DNA of 37,023 nt from Bacteroidales bacterium (GCA_012518275.1 JAAYSS010000019.1:1-37023); one strand, 5' to 3'; counted from the first letter of the stretch, positions 17,047 through 26,142 are shown. Numbers and translations are program-made. The notes: generated by a model from the letters alone, not told the origin.

Positions 17047-20000
17047 ATGAAACAAAAACTACTCATTCTCTTACTCTTTACCTGCGCACTTACTACCTAC
17101 GGCTACGCGCAGAGCGATACCGACCTGCCCAAGGTAGTAATGACAACCATCAAGCAGGTAGGAGAAACTATTGGTATAGGTACAGAATACACCGGTACCG
17201 CTTGGATAGACCTAAATAATAACGGAATTAAAGAAACCGGTGAGGATTTAGCTAATTATAATTCTCGTGTCTACTACACACTCGGTTCTCAAACCGTTAC
17301 CATTTATGGGGCTTTAACTGAACTATATTGTTATAATAACCAACTAACAACTTTGGATGTTAGCGGTTGCACGTCTTTAACTTCCCTAAATTGTAGTCAC
17401 AATCAACTACCAGCCTTGGATGTTAGCGGTTGCACGGCTTTAACTGGCCTAGGTTGTAGTGGCAACCACCTAAGAGCCCTGGATGTTAGCGGTTGCACGG
17501 CTTTAACTGCCCTAGGTTGTTATAATAACCAACTAACAACTTTGGATGTTAGCGGTTGCACGGCTTTAACTTTCCTAAATTGTCTTAATAACCAATTAAC
17601 AGTCTTGGATGTTAGCGGTTACACGGCTTTAACTTACCTACAGTGTAATAAAAATCAACTAACAACTTTGGATATTAGCGGTTGCACGGCTTTAACTGAG
17701 CTAGTTTGTCTTGATAACCAACTAACAGCCTTGGATATTAGCGGTTGCACGGCTTTAACTGACCTACGTTGTGAAAATAACCAACTACCAGCTTTGGATA
17801 TTAGCAGTTGCACAGCTTTAACTGACCTACGTTGTGAAGGCAATTATTTAGAGCAACTTAATACAGAAAATAATTTGGAATTAACCGTACTACAATGTCA
17901 TGATAACCTGTTTACCACACTGGATATAAGTAAAAATACAAAATTAACTAGCTTTAATTTTATAAATAACAGTAAACTATATTGCATTAAAGTAAACCAA
18001 GAACAGTTAACCAACACACCAAGTGGATGGAATAGGGGTGATAAATACTACAGCTTAGTTAGCTGTGATGCCCCGCAGTGGACCGAGCCTTCCATAACCA
18101 TTACTACCACCAAGCAGGTAGGAGAAACTATTGATATTAATACAAGATACACCGGTACCGCTTGGATAGACCTAAATAATAACGGGATTAAAGAAATCGG
18201 TGAGGAATTAAATAATTATTATAATTCTCCTACCTACATACTGGGTTCTCAAACCGTAACCATTTACGGTAAGGTAACTAAGTTTGAAGCTAATAGCCAA
18301 CAGATTACTGCTTTGGATATCAATAGCTCTTATTTAGAGGACTTATCTGTAAGTAATAATCAGCTGACGGGGGTGGATGTAAGCAAAAACGCAGGATTAG
18401 CTGCATTAAACGTTAGTAACAATCAGTTGACAAGTTTGGATGTAAGCAATAACTGGGGATTAACTGCATTAAACGTAAGTAATAATCAGCTGACTGAGTT
18501 AAATTTAAGTAATAATAAGCGCTTGCACTCTTTGGATGCAAGTAATAACCGGTTGCAATCGGTTGCAGTGGCGAATCAGTCTGCTTTACGTTCCGTGTAT
18601 CTGCAGAATAATCAGCTATCTACTGAAGCGCTTAACACCCTATATGCTAATCTGCAGGATGTAAGAAAAATTTCAGGTACCCATCCGCTTGTAGTGTACG
18701 GTAATCCGGGAGCTGTGGCATCGAATGCTTCGGTAGCTCAGAATAAAGGGTGGAATGTACTGACTGAGGGGGTACGTATCACTTACACTCAGCCCGCTAA
18801 CGGTACGCTTAGGGTGCTGCGCGGTACGGAAGAAGTGCTGTCGGGCATGCACGTGGATTATAACACGCAGGTAACTGTAGAGGCTGTTCCGGAAGAAGGG
18901 TACGAGCTAAGAAGCCTTATCCATAATGGCAACCTTATCCAAAATAACCAAACGCACACACTTACCGCAGCGGCGGAGTTCGCGGCGCTCTTTGGCAAGA
19001 AAAAATACGCCGTTACCTTTACGCAGCCCGAGGGCGGTACGCTGAAAGTATTAAACGGCACAACGGAAATCACTTCCGGCACGGAGGTGGAGCACGGCAC
19101 AACGCTTACCGTGCAGTGTACGCCGGATGATGCGCACGTGCTGAGCAGCATTCAAGTAAACGGTGCAGCTATCACCGATAATCAGGTGGTTGTTATCGCA
19201 CCTACTACCATTGCGGCGCAGCTTACCAAGAAGAAATATCCGATTACTTTCACGCAAACGGCAGGCGGAACATTTAAGGTGTTAAGTAACGGCACAGAAA
19301 TCACTTCCGGCACAGAGGTGGAACACGGCACGTTGTTGACTGTCGAGGTAACACCAAATAGCGGATATCGCTTGTTAAGCATTCAAGCCAATGGCGAGGA
19401 GGTGGTTAATAATCAATTCATTGTTACGTCAGCTACCGAAATTACAGCTGCTTTACTACGCGCAAAGTATGCTGTTCATTTCTCACAACCTGCGGGCGGT
19501 ACGTTGAAAGTGCTGTCAGGGGATGTGGAAATTACTTCCGGAACAATGGTTGAAGCCGGTTCTAAAATAGCCGTTCAGGTAGTGCCTGTTTCAGGATACT
19601 CTCTTGTGGGCATCTATGCAAATGGAACGGCGATAACAGGCAATGAAATCCGTGTGGATCAAGCGGTAGAAATCAGTGCGGTGTTAAGTACGGTGAAGTA
19701 TAAAATTTCGTTTACACAACCTGTCGGAGGCACGCTGAAAGTGATGAACGGATTGACTGAGGTTAAATCGGGTGATGAAGTGAGATACGGCACGTTGCTG
19801 ACCGTCGAGGTAACACCAAACAGCGGATATCGCTTGTTAAGCATTCAAGCCAATGACGAAGAAGTTATCAATAACCAATTTGTTGTTACGTCAGCTACTG
19901 AGATTACGGCTGCCATGTTGCGCGCCAAATATACTGTGTATTTCTTACAGCCGTTGGGCGGTACGCTGAAGGTGCTGTCTGAGGGTGTAGAAATTACTTC

Positions 20001-20643
20001 GGGCACTCAGGTAGAAAGCGGAACGGTGCTAACCGTTGAGGTAGTTGCCAATGAAGGTTTCGAGCTAAGAGCCCTTCAAGCGAACGGTGTAGCGATTGAA
20101 AACAATCAATTTGTCGTTTCAAGAGCTACAGAGATAGCTGCAAATCTGGGTAAAAAACAGTACACCCTAAGTTTTGCACAGCCGGTGGGTGGAGAATTAA
20201 AGGTAATGAGTGGAGGTGCTAAACTTGAATCCGGAGCAAAAGTTGAACACGGTATGAAACTTACGATTGAGCTGATAGCGGATGAAGAGTACGAACCGGA
20301 CAGCATAACCATAAATGGCGTAGATTACACGGCAGAAAAAATGGAATATATAGTTGTGGGGAATACTGAAATTGTAGGTAAACTAATAAAATCTACAGGA
20401 TTGTCAGAAGCAAAAGCCGCACTTTATATCCAACTTACACCCAATCCGGCACGTGAAGATGTAACAGTACATTTACATCCTGATTTGGTGGGTAAGAAAC
20501 TGTTTATTTACAACGTGGCAGGAACCTTGGTTGAAGTTGTTGAAAATACGACTGAAGAAGTGTATATCAATACTTCGCGTTACGCCGAAGGCTTGTACTA
20601 CGTGCGTATAAGCGGAATAACCCGAAAATTAGTAGTTCGATAA
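17047..20643 (+). CDS. T9SS-exported leucine-rich / InlB-B-like repeat surface protein
   Basis: 1198 residues. Signal peptide 1-21 (MKQKLLILLLFTCALTTYGYA). A module of about 65 residues (KQVGET...TAWIDLNNNGIKE...LGSQTVTIYG) occurs at about 35-92 and again at about 355-415. The first copy leads a 21-residue LRR array (about 93-271, LDVSGCTALTxLxC type, eight near-identical units); the second leads a divergent LRR array (about 430-535, LNVSNNQLTSLDVSNN). Seven modules of about 77 residues follow (about 578-1115, YxVxFxQPxGGTLKVLxG), resembling divergent InlB B-repeats. Residues about 1125-1198 are a T9SS type A sorting domain (LTPNPAREDVTVHL, NVAGTLVE, YAEGLYYVRI, KLVVR). Export by T9SS and a role in adhesion or ligand binding are inferred. 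An intrinsic terminator follows the stop. The repeated DNA should recombine easily. Confidence 0.9.
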   Translation: MKQKLLILLLFTCALTTYGYAQSDTDLPKVVMTTIKQVGETIGIGTEYTGTAWIDLNNNGIKETGEDLANYNSRVYYTLGSQTVTIYGALTELYCYNNQLTTLDVSGCTSLTSLNCSHNQLPALDVSGCTALTGLGCSGNHLRALDVSGCTALTALGCYNNQLTTLDVSGCTALTFLNCLNNQLTVLDVSGYTALTYLQCNKNQLTTLDISGCTALTELVCLDNQLTALDISGCTALTDLRCENNQLPALDISSCTALTDLRCEGNYLEQLNTENNLELTVLQCHDNLFTTLDISKNTKLTSFNFINNSKLYCIKVNQEQLTNTPSGWNRGDKYYSLVSCDAPQWTEPSITITTTKQVGETIDINTRYTGTAWIDLNNNGIKEIGEELNNYYNSPTYILGSQTVTIYGKVTKFEANSQQITALDINSSYLEDLSVSNNQLTGVDVSKNAGLAALNVSNNQLTSLDVSNNWGLTALNVSNNQLTELNLSNNKRLHSLDASNNRLQSVAVANQSALRSVYLQNNQLSTEALNTLYANLQDVRKISGTHPLVVYGNPGAVASNASVAQNKGWNVLTEGVRITYTQPANGTLRVLRGTEEVLSGMHVDYNTQVTVEAVPEEGYELRSLIHNGNLIQNNQTHTLTAAAEFAALFGKKKYAVTFTQPEGGTLKVLNGTTEITSGTEVEHGTTLTVQCTPDDAHVLSSIQVNGAAITDNQVVVIAPTTIAAQLTKKKYPITFTQTAGGTFKVLSNGTEITSGTEVEHGTLLTVEVTPNSGYRLLSIQANGEEVVNNQFIVTSATEITAALLRAKYAVHFSQPAGGTLKVLSGDVEITSGTMVEAGSKIAVQVVPVSGYSLVGIYANGTAITGNEIRVDQAVEISAVLSTVKYKISFTQPVGGTLKVMNGLTEVKSGDEVRYGTLLTVEVTPNSGYRLLSIQANDEEVINNQFVVTSATEITAAMLRAKYTVYFLQPLGGTLKVLSEGVEITSGTQVESGTVLTVEVVANEGFELRALQANGVAIENNQFVVSRATEIAANLGKKQYTLSFAQPVGGELKVMSGGAKLESGAKVEHGMKLTIELIADEEYEPDSITINGVDYTAEKMEYIVVGNTEIVGKLIKSTGLSEAKAALYIQLTPNPAREDVTVHLHPDLVGKKLFIYNVAGTLVEVVENTTEEVYINTSRYAEGLYYVRISGITRKLVVR
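17353..17856 (+). repeat. 63-bp tandem repeat encoding LRR units (8 copies)
   Basis: The core TTGGATGTTAGCGGTTGCAC recurs at exact 63-base spacing (17353, 17416, 17479, 17542, 17605, 17668, 17731, 17794) with few differences. Spacer codons (the LxCxxNxL face) vary more than the LDVSGCTALT core, as expected for recent tandem duplication with selection on one face. Confidence 0.95.
19327..20002 (+). repeat. Recent 462-bp duplication of a two-module unit
   Basis: Sequence from 19327 recurs from 19789 at an offset of exactly 462 bases (two 77-codon modules). Near-identity covers the second half of modules 3 and 5 and the first half of modules 4 and 6; both copies encode LLTVEVTPNSGYRLLSIQAN and VTSATEITAA. 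Similarity fades afterwards, consistent with duplication followed by divergence or partial gene conversion. Confidence 0.85.
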
Positions 20644-20665
20644 GTTTATTATCCAAAAATTTCTT

Positions 20666-20706
20666 AACAAGGAATATCAAGCAGCTGCTGGTATTCCTTG
20701 TTTTTT
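20666..20706 (+). terminator. Intrinsic terminator after the surface protein gene
   Basis: AACAAGGAATA at 20666-20676 pairs with TATTCCTTGTT at 20692-20702, with a loop containing the small palindrome CAGCTG and a run of T directly after. It begins 23 bases past the stop codon at 20641-20643. Confidence 0.85.
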
Positions 20707-20846
20707 ATCGCACCCGCTGGAGCGGATATTTATCCGTGCCACACCAATCACACCCCCCCAATCACCAAACCCCATTATCCCATAATTCTTCTCATCTCTC
20801 TGAACAATTTTGAAACATTTTTGTTATATCTAAACAAAACGAAAAG

Positions 20847-20990
20847 ATGCAACAACTCATAGTAACATTTATAGGAATCGTGGTTTTTGCGTATGTGGCT
20901 TATCATACGTACAAAACCGTGTGTAAGAAACCATCCAAGAAGACTTCTTGTGGTGGATGTAGCGGTTGTTCATCAATAAGTAAAGTTTAG
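20847..20990 (+). CDS. FeoB-associated Cys-rich membrane protein
   Basis: A 47-codon frame read directly: MQQLIVTFIGIVVFAYVAYH forms one membrane helix (about 4-20), then a basic stretch (KTVCKKPSKKTS) and the Cys cluster CGGCSGC (35-41). Length and layout match the small FeoB-associated Cys-rich membrane proteins usually encoded directly after feoB and thought to assist ferrous iron uptake. The cysteines could bind iron; the exact role is not established. Here it stands 6.4 kb downstream of feoAB, between two strong terminators, so it is probably transcribed alone. I see no full promoter consensus in the 140 bases after the upstream terminator, only TTTG-rich sequence around 20805-20825. Confidence 0.85.
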   Translation: MQQLIVTFIGIVVFAYVAYHTYKTVCKKPSKKTSCGGCSGCSSISKV

Positions 20991-21000
20991 ATGTGTGAAT

Positions 21001-21036
21001 AAAAAACGGAACAATGTGAATTGTCCCGTTTTTTAT
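21001..21036. terminator. Bidirectional intrinsic terminator
   Basis: AAAAAACGGAACAAT and ATTGTCCCGTTTTTT pair with one mismatch around a short loop, with A-rich and T-rich flanks. It lies between the Cys-rich gene (stop 20990, plus) and the kinase gene (stop 21057, minus) and can serve both. Confidence 0.85.
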
Positions 21037-21056
21037 TTTTATACCCTTTCAGAATC

Positions 21057-22139
21057 TTATTCCACGCAGTCAAATACAATTTTCTGCATTTTGTCGTAGT
21101 TCTCTTCCTGCTCTTTAAGCAGTTGAAACTGAGCAAGTGTCCGTTGCCAGTTATGTTCCGGAGAGGTAATTCGATAGTATGTGTCGCCGTTCAGGTAATC
21201 GGTAAAGAAGCGGACGGTCTGCATGTAGCTGAGCAATTTGGCACCAAAAGCTAAATTTCCAAGTTCGGTAGGAGTAAGGAAATCCTTTGCCATTTCCAAG
21301 TAACCTTTGGTGTAAGCGGTATAAATGTCAAAGTCCACGCTGATGTTTTCTAAATTCTCGTCATCTTCGGCGCCGGTATTGGCAGCAGTACGCATAAAAT
21401 CACCGAAATCAGAGAGAACGTATCCGGGCATTACCGTATCCAAATCCACGATGCAAACCGGCTCGTCGTTCTCATCAAAAAGCATGTTGTTCACTTTCGT
21501 ATCGCAGTGGTTGATTCGCTTCGGGAGTTTCCCTTCTCGGTGAAGACGCTCGGGAATACACATCTCGTCAGCTCGGTTTTCTAACTCGTCCACCATCCAC
21601 TGCACTTTTTCTAATCTTCCGGCAACGTTGTTCTTCACCGCTTCCCGAAACTCCTCCAAGCGGAATTCCATGTTGTGGAAATTCGGAATGGTTTCAATCA
21701 TATCATCAAGCGGCAAATCGGACAGCATACTTTGGAAATCGCCGAATGCCAGTCCTGCTTTATAAGCCAGTTCCGGCGTAATGTCATTATAACTTTTAGT
21801 ACCTTTAATAAATACATAAACTCGCCAGTAATTGCCCTCTTTATCTTGGTAGAAAAGTTTGTCGTCTTTTGTCGGCACCAATTGAAGTACCCGCTTGTGT
21901 AGGTCGGTAACTCCCCTTTCAGCCAACTTCTTTCTCAAATGGTCGGTTACGATGCTGATGTTTTTCTGCAATCCTTCGACATCCTCAAAAACATTGTGAT
22001 TAATTTTCTGAAGGAAATACCATTCACCGTTTGGTTCTTTACTTTCTATAATAAAAGAATCGTTGATAAATCCGATTTTCAGCGGTTTGATTGTACCCGG
22101 TTCGGATTTTATTTGAAACTGTTTGATAATTTTTTCCAT
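21057..22139 (-). CDS. APH-fold sugar kinase, NahK-like (putative)
   Basis: 360 residues, cytoplasmic. The fold is that of aminoglycoside/choline-type phosphotransferases: nucleotide-binding lobe at the start (IGFINDSFII, YFLQKINHNVF), catalytic loop INHCDTKVNNMLFD with His211, Asp213 and Asn218, and metal-binding IVDLDTVMPG (Asp232/Asp234), then SDFGDFMR. This arrangement fits N-acetylhexosamine 1-kinase (NahK) and its relatives, some of which were named mucin-desulfation proteins. A role in salvaging amino sugars from host or cell-wall glycans is likely but the substrate is not proven. It lies after the SLC13 permease on the same strand with a 97-base gap. Possible -7 elements TAACTTTG and TAATTTTG (plus-strand 22174-22190) suggest its own promoter. 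Confidence 0.8.
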   Translation of the reverse strand: MEKIIKQFQIKSEPGTIKPLKIGFINDSFIIESKEPNGEWYFLQKINHNVFEDVEGLQKNISIVTDHLRKKLAERGVTDLHKRVLQLVPTKDDKLFYQDKEGNYWRVYVFIKGTKSYNDITPELAYKAGLAFGDFQSMLSDLPLDDMIETIPNFHNMEFRLEEFREAVKNNVAGRLEKVQWMVDELENRADEMCIPERLHREGKLPKRINHCDTKVNNMLFDENDEPVCIVDLDTVMPGYVLSDFGDFMRTAANTGAEDDENLENISVDFDIYTAYTKGYLEMAKDFLTPTELGNLAFGAKLLSYMQTVRFFTDYLNGDTYYRITSPEHNWQRTLAQFQLLKEQEENYDKMQKIVFDCVE

Positions 22140-22236
22140 GGATAATGTGTATTTAAGTTTTTAATTAAGAGTTCAAAGTTAGCAAAATTAATAATTTGTT
22201 TCCACTTTTAGCTGAAAAAAATGAATATTTGCAGGA

Positions 22237-24114
22237 TTAGAACGGAAATATCAGTGGGATAAAGAAAACCATGATTATCAAGTAAATTATTTGCAGCGGT
22301 AATCCCATTTTCACGTAATCCATAAACGTGTACCTTCCTGCCGACATTACGAGCACGTTGGGAGGGGTGGCAAAAGGACTTGCAAAACACATGCTTGCCG
22401 CTACCGTTACCGCAAATAAGAACGGGTATGGACTTAAACCCATTGAAAGTGCTGATTGCATCGCAATTGGAGCAAAGAGAACTGCCGTGGCTGTATTGCT
22501 GATAAACATGGTAAGGATGGACGTTGCCAAGTAAATTCCGCCCATTACGGCATAAGGTCCGTAACTATCTAATCCGTTGACAATGCCGCCGGAAATCATT
22601 TGCGAAGCACCGGTTTTTTCCATAGCCGTCGCCATCGGAATCATAGCTGCAAAAAGGACAACACTTTCCCAATTAATAGTTTTGTAAGCGGCTTCCACAT
22701 TTCTGAAACAGCCTGATAATATCATTACTACTGCAGCCAGCATCACTGCGATAACAGGAGGAATAATATTGATTACCAGGGCAATAACCATTGCTATCAT
22801 GATGATAGCGGCAATCGGTGCTTTTTTCGTGAGTGGAACTTTGGAGGCTTCAACTAACGGCTGACCGACTACCACCACATCAGGTTCGTCTTGATTTAGA
22901 TGGTCAATATCCTGCCAAGAACCTTGGACCAGCAATGCATCTCCGGAATAAATTTTTTCATCTTTTACGTTGTGAATCAGGTAGTCGTTACGTCGTTTTA
23001 TACCCAAAATATTCACGTTGTAGTTGGTTCTAAAATTTGATTCCTTTACCAACTTATTGGTTAATTTGGAATTTGACATCACCACGACTTCGGCAATTCC
23101 TATCTCATCAAATTTGATATTCCCAGAAAACTCAGGTCGCTGTCCCATTTCAGACACGGTTTTGTCTAAAAACTCAAGATTCTTTTCCGTTACAAATCGT
23201 TCGGCATCTTCAAAACTCCCAAGGACATACAGTAAATCGTCGGGAAGAAGTTGTGTGTCTGCACTTACAAGGCGGCTGTTCCTTTGGCTCATCACCGGTT
23301 TGAAAAAACTGCTGTTTTGATGTTCTTTTCGCCTTACAACAAGAATAGAGAGGTTGTAATTCTTTGTGATATTCAGCTCGAAAAGCTTTTTATTTACCAC
23401 GTTGGATTTAGGTGAAACTTTGATTCTGAATAAATTATCAGCAATCTGATACTCTTTGCTCAATTCAACAGGTGATTTTACAAGCGATTTTTTAGAATAT
23501 TTATCTTTTTTGCGGGTTAAAATTTTTGACATCGGGTAAAGATATAATAGTCCTATTGCGGTGACAATCAGTCCTATTGGTAGGAATGAGAAGAAAGATA
23601 AGCCATTGTAACCGGCTTCTATCAGCGCATCGTTTATAATCAAGTTAGGGGGCGTACCAATCAGCGTCATCATACCGCCCATACTGCTTGCGTAAGCCAT
23701 CGGCATCAGTAGTCGGCGCGAGCTGGTACCGGCTTCGGTAGCCATACTTACCACGATAGGTAACAAAAGTGCCACCGTTCCCGTGTTGCTTACGAATGAG
23801 CCAAAGAAAACGGTAACTAGGATAACGAGTAAAAAGAGTTTTATCTTACTTGTACCGGCAAGTTTTAACAACCTCAAGCTAATCGATTTAGCCAGTCCGG
23901 TTTGAAAAATAGCGCCACCTACGATGAAAAGTCCTACCATCATGATAACCACCGAGTTTGAAAAACCGGCAAGCGCTTCATTGGGAGTAAGAATTTCCAA
24001 TAAAACCAAGGCAAGCAATGAACAAAGTGCAACAATGTCGGAGCGAATTTTTCCCCAAACAAAGAAAGTTGCAGTTACTGTTAAAATAGCAAGCGTAAGA
24101 AAAGCAGGAGACAT
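22237..24114 (-). CDS. SLC13-family permease with two TrkA-C domains
   Basis: 625 residues. The two membrane halves (about 1-205 and 430-625) carry the SLC13/DASS signature SNT motifs: VSNTGTVALLLP in the first and ISNTATAVLFAP in the second, with GTPPN and ATPPN loops nearby. A cytoplasmic insert (about 210-420) contains two RCK_C/TrkA-C domains (FRIKVSPKSNVVNKKLFEL... and EVVVMSNSKLTNKLVKE...), probably ligand-binding regulatory units. The family transports sulfate, dicarboxylates or similar anions with Na+; the substrate here is unknown. It starts 76 bases after the gldG stop. A -7 match, TATTTTTG (plus-strand 24135-24142), lies just upstream, beside a CCTAAAA...TTTTAGG dyad (24143-24175), so it may be transcribed separately. 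Confidence 0.9.
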   Translation of the reverse strand: MSPAFLTLAILTVTATFFVWGKIRSDIVALCSLLALVLLEILTPNEALAGFSNSVVIMMVGLFIVGGAIFQTGLAKSISLRLLKLAGTSKIKLFLLVILVTVFFGSFVSNTGTVALLLPIVVSMATEAGTSSRRLLMPMAYASSMGGMMTLIGTPPNLIINDALIEAGYNGLSFFSFLPIGLIVTAIGLLYLYPMSKILTRKKDKYSKKSLVKSPVELSKEYQIADNLFRIKVSPKSNVVNKKLFELNITKNYNLSILVVRRKEHQNSSFFKPVMSQRNSRLVSADTQLLPDDLLYVLGSFEDAERFVTEKNLEFLDKTVSEMGQRPEFSGNIKFDEIGIAEVVVMSNSKLTNKLVKESNFRTNYNVNILGIKRRNDYLIHNVKDEKIYSGDALLVQGSWQDIDHLNQDEPDVVVVGQPLVEASKVPLTKKAPIAAIIMIAMVIALVINIIPPVIAVMLAAVVMILSGCFRNVEAAYKTINWESVVLFAAMIPMATAMEKTGASQMISGGIVNGLDSYGPYAVMGGIYLATSILTMFISNTATAVLFAPIAMQSALSMGLSPYPFLFAVTVAASMCFASPFATPPNVLVMSAGRYTFMDYVKMGLPLQIIYLIIMVFFIPLIFPF

Positions 24115-24190
24115 ATTTTAAATTTTGAAAGCTACAAAAATACCTAAAACAGGGTATTTGCTGAAATATTTTAGGTTTTATTTGGAAATA

Positions 24191-25882
24191 TCATAGTTTA
24201 CCGGAAGTATATTTCCTTTTCCTATGAAATTGATAAACAACACCTAAGATGGACAATAAAATTAAAGGAAGTAAAACGTTGATAATTTGCCATTTTATAC
24301 GCTGTTCAGTTGCTTTGCTTTTGTTCAACAGCCGCAGCGGAATGGTGCGCGAGCGGAGTTTCATCCAGCCGTCTTTGTCGGTGATGTAAAGAATGGCATT
24401 GGTAATTAGCTCATTATTACCAAACTGACGATTCGTGTAGCGGTCAAAACCGAGTGGCAGGGTTTGCAGCGAATCGGTATGCTGCACTACTTCGTTGCGG
24501 ATGATGTCGCCGTCGGCAAAGACAATCTGACGTGTTTTTTTGCTGGATTTGATGATTTGCGGAGCAGGTTGTATCTCGGGCGGAACCATTCGATTAGCAA
24601 AAGCAGAAGGGAAAGAACCTTCCAAAACAGCGCCGACAGGAACGTGTGCAAGGTTGAAGTAATTTTTATCCTTCAAATCGGGCATAAACGCCAGCGAAAT
24701 ACTTGCCGGCGTTGGTGTGATGTGCGTATTGCTCGAAGTAGCAAGTATCACGGTCTTTTCGATGGATTTATCCGTGCCGACCGGCTCTACCATCGACGCA
24801 AAACGAGCCTTTACGGGCGGAGTGTTTTTAGTTGCGTTGTGTTCCCTAGAAGTAAGCAATATCGGTGCAAACACCCAAGGGACGGGGTGAAACTGCGGTT
24901 TTTCCCCTTTTGGAGCGATATTTACAGGCATCAACGTGCTTTGCACATCTTCAACAAGCACCGGATTGATACGTATTCCGTAGCGAAACAGCAAATCCCC
25001 CAAATTTAAATCGAGCGGCATTACTGCCGAAACGCCCGATTGAGCTAAGTTTTCTTCCGAAATTCGCACGCCGTCAATTAACCACAGCAGGCTTCCGCCG
25101 TTCATCACATATTGGTCAAGCACGAATTTGTCTTTTTCACTAAATTGCTCGGTCGGTTTGGCTATGATAACCGCTTTGTACTCATCTAAAACACTGGCGT
25201 CCGTGCCGATTACACCCCGATCAATCTGGAAATAATGGCTCAAACTTTTGCTGATTTCATAGGTTTCAAGCTCGCCAAGTTCACCGTGTCCTTCCAAAAA
25301 AGCGATTTTTTCCACATCTTTTTTAACCAACCGCCGAACGGCATCAGTCAGTTCAAATTCAAGGTTTTCAATGGAGATATTCAGATTTTCTTCTCCCGAT
25401 AGAGCTGGATCATTTTTCAAGAGATTAACCGCAATGGTTTTTCCACTTTGTGATAACTCCACCCACGGGAAAACGATTTTTTGAATGGCTTTTCCTTCCT
25501 TGTCCTTGTCATACACGGTAGTTCCGATGATGCCCCTTTTTTCGAGTTCCAAGTATTTTTGTTCGCGGAGTTTGGCTGATTCAGCTTCGGAAGGGTTGTG
25601 AAACCGGATATTTATATTGGATTTGCTAAAAGCATTCAACTCTGTAAGCATTTCGGTTGCACTGTTTTTCAGGCGAAGAAATCCCGAGTTCAAATCACCC
25701 GTCAGGTAAATCACCGCGTCAATCGGTTCATCAATACTTTTCATCAGCTCTTTGGTTTGTCGGCTGATACTGTGCCTTTTGTCTGATGTAAGGTCGATAC
25801 GGAAATGGAACAGACCCGAAAGCACAACCAGCACAATTATTGAACCGATGATAATAGTTGTATTTTTATTCAAAAACTTCAT
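24191..25882 (-). CDS. gldG: GldG-family ABC transporter auxiliary protein
   Basis: 563 residues from the ATG at 25880-25882. A longer frame from a TTG at 25906 is rejected because that codon lies inside the -7 promoter element. The N-terminal membrane helix (TTIIIGSIIVLVVLSGLFHF) is followed by RIDLTSDKRHSISRQTKELM, the typical GldG opening, then the extracytoplasmic ABC_transp_aux region (VEKIAFLEGHGELGE, DQYVMNGGSLLWLIDG). A second helix near the C-terminus (IINVLLPLILLSILGVVYQF) precedes a basic tail. GldG works with the ABC permease GldF and ATPase GldA; in flavobacteria they are needed for gliding. Here no gldF adjoins it: the upstream neighbour is divergent parA and the downstream one an SLC13 permease. 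In Bacteroidales the role is unclear. Confidence 0.88.
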   Translation of the reverse strand: MKFLNKNTTIIIGSIIVLVVLSGLFHFRIDLTSDKRHSISRQTKELMKSIDEPIDAVIYLTGDLNSGFLRLKNSATEMLTELNAFSKSNINIRFHNPSEAESAKLREQKYLELEKRGIIGTTVYDKDKEGKAIQKIVFPWVELSQSGKTIAVNLLKNDPALSGEENLNISIENLEFELTDAVRRLVKKDVEKIAFLEGHGELGELETYEISKSLSHYFQIDRGVIGTDASVLDEYKAVIIAKPTEQFSEKDKFVLDQYVMNGGSLLWLIDGVRISEENLAQSGVSAVMPLDLNLGDLLFRYGIRINPVLVEDVQSTLMPVNIAPKGEKPQFHPVPWVFAPILLTSREHNATKNTPPVKARFASMVEPVGTDKSIEKTVILATSSNTHITPTPASISLAFMPDLKDKNYFNLAHVPVGAVLEGSFPSAFANRMVPPEIQPAPQIIKSSKKTRQIVFADGDIIRNEVVQHTDSLQTLPLGFDRYTNRQFGNNELITNAILYITDKDGWMKLRSRTIPLRLLNKSKATEQRIKWQIINVLLPLILLSILGVVYQFHRKRKYTSGKL

Positions 25883-25903
25883 GTTGTTGTCCGATAACGG
25901 ATA

Positions 25904-25911
25904 CAAAGATA
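25904..25911 (-). promoter_or_regulatory. -7 promoter element of gldG
   Basis: On the minus strand TATCTTTG matches TAnnTTTG. The expected transcript start lies about 15 bases before the gldG ATG, giving a very short leader. No clear -33 TTTG is seen. Confidence 0.45.
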
Positions 25912-26015
25912 ATGAAAAGTGATTGGCTGAGAAATAATTGTGTGGATTTTGTTCAAGTGGACGTTTGTTTTAAAATTAAAAAATCTTATAACTTTTATTT
26001 AACAAATGAAACCGA

Positions 26016-26046
26016 TTGAGTGGCTGAATTTATTTTATTATCTTTG
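26016..26046 (+). promoter_or_regulatory. Promoter of the parA-parB-DUF5683-transglycosylase run
   Basis: TTG at 26016-26018 and TATCTTTG at 26039-26046 are separated by 20 bases, the standard Bacteroidota spacing. The leader to the parA ATG at 26143 is about 90 bases; ACAAGG directly before the ATG is a weak ribosome-binding match. Confidence 0.6.
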
Positions 26047-26142
26047 CAATTGAACATTAAAACGATAGAATAGCTAAAAGGCTGGCTGTGAGACGTGTTT
26101 TTGCTGAGTAGGCGTTCTTATCTGTAAAATATTTTCACAAGG

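Noticed and set aside
17353-17856. CRISPR-like regular repeat spacing
   Set aside because: The 63-bp periodicity is in frame and encodes LRR units; there are no unique spacers and no cas genes.
17323-17870. BspA-type (TpLRR) identity for the LRR array
   Set aside because: BspA units are about 23 residues with a CxxLxxIxxP pattern; these are 21 residues with LDVSGCTALTxLxC, closer to internalin-like LRRs.
20742-20800. Further coding or regulatory element before the small Cys-rich gene
   Set aside because: Only C-rich degenerate heptamers and AT-rich sequence are visible; no full TAnnTTTG element or reading frame.
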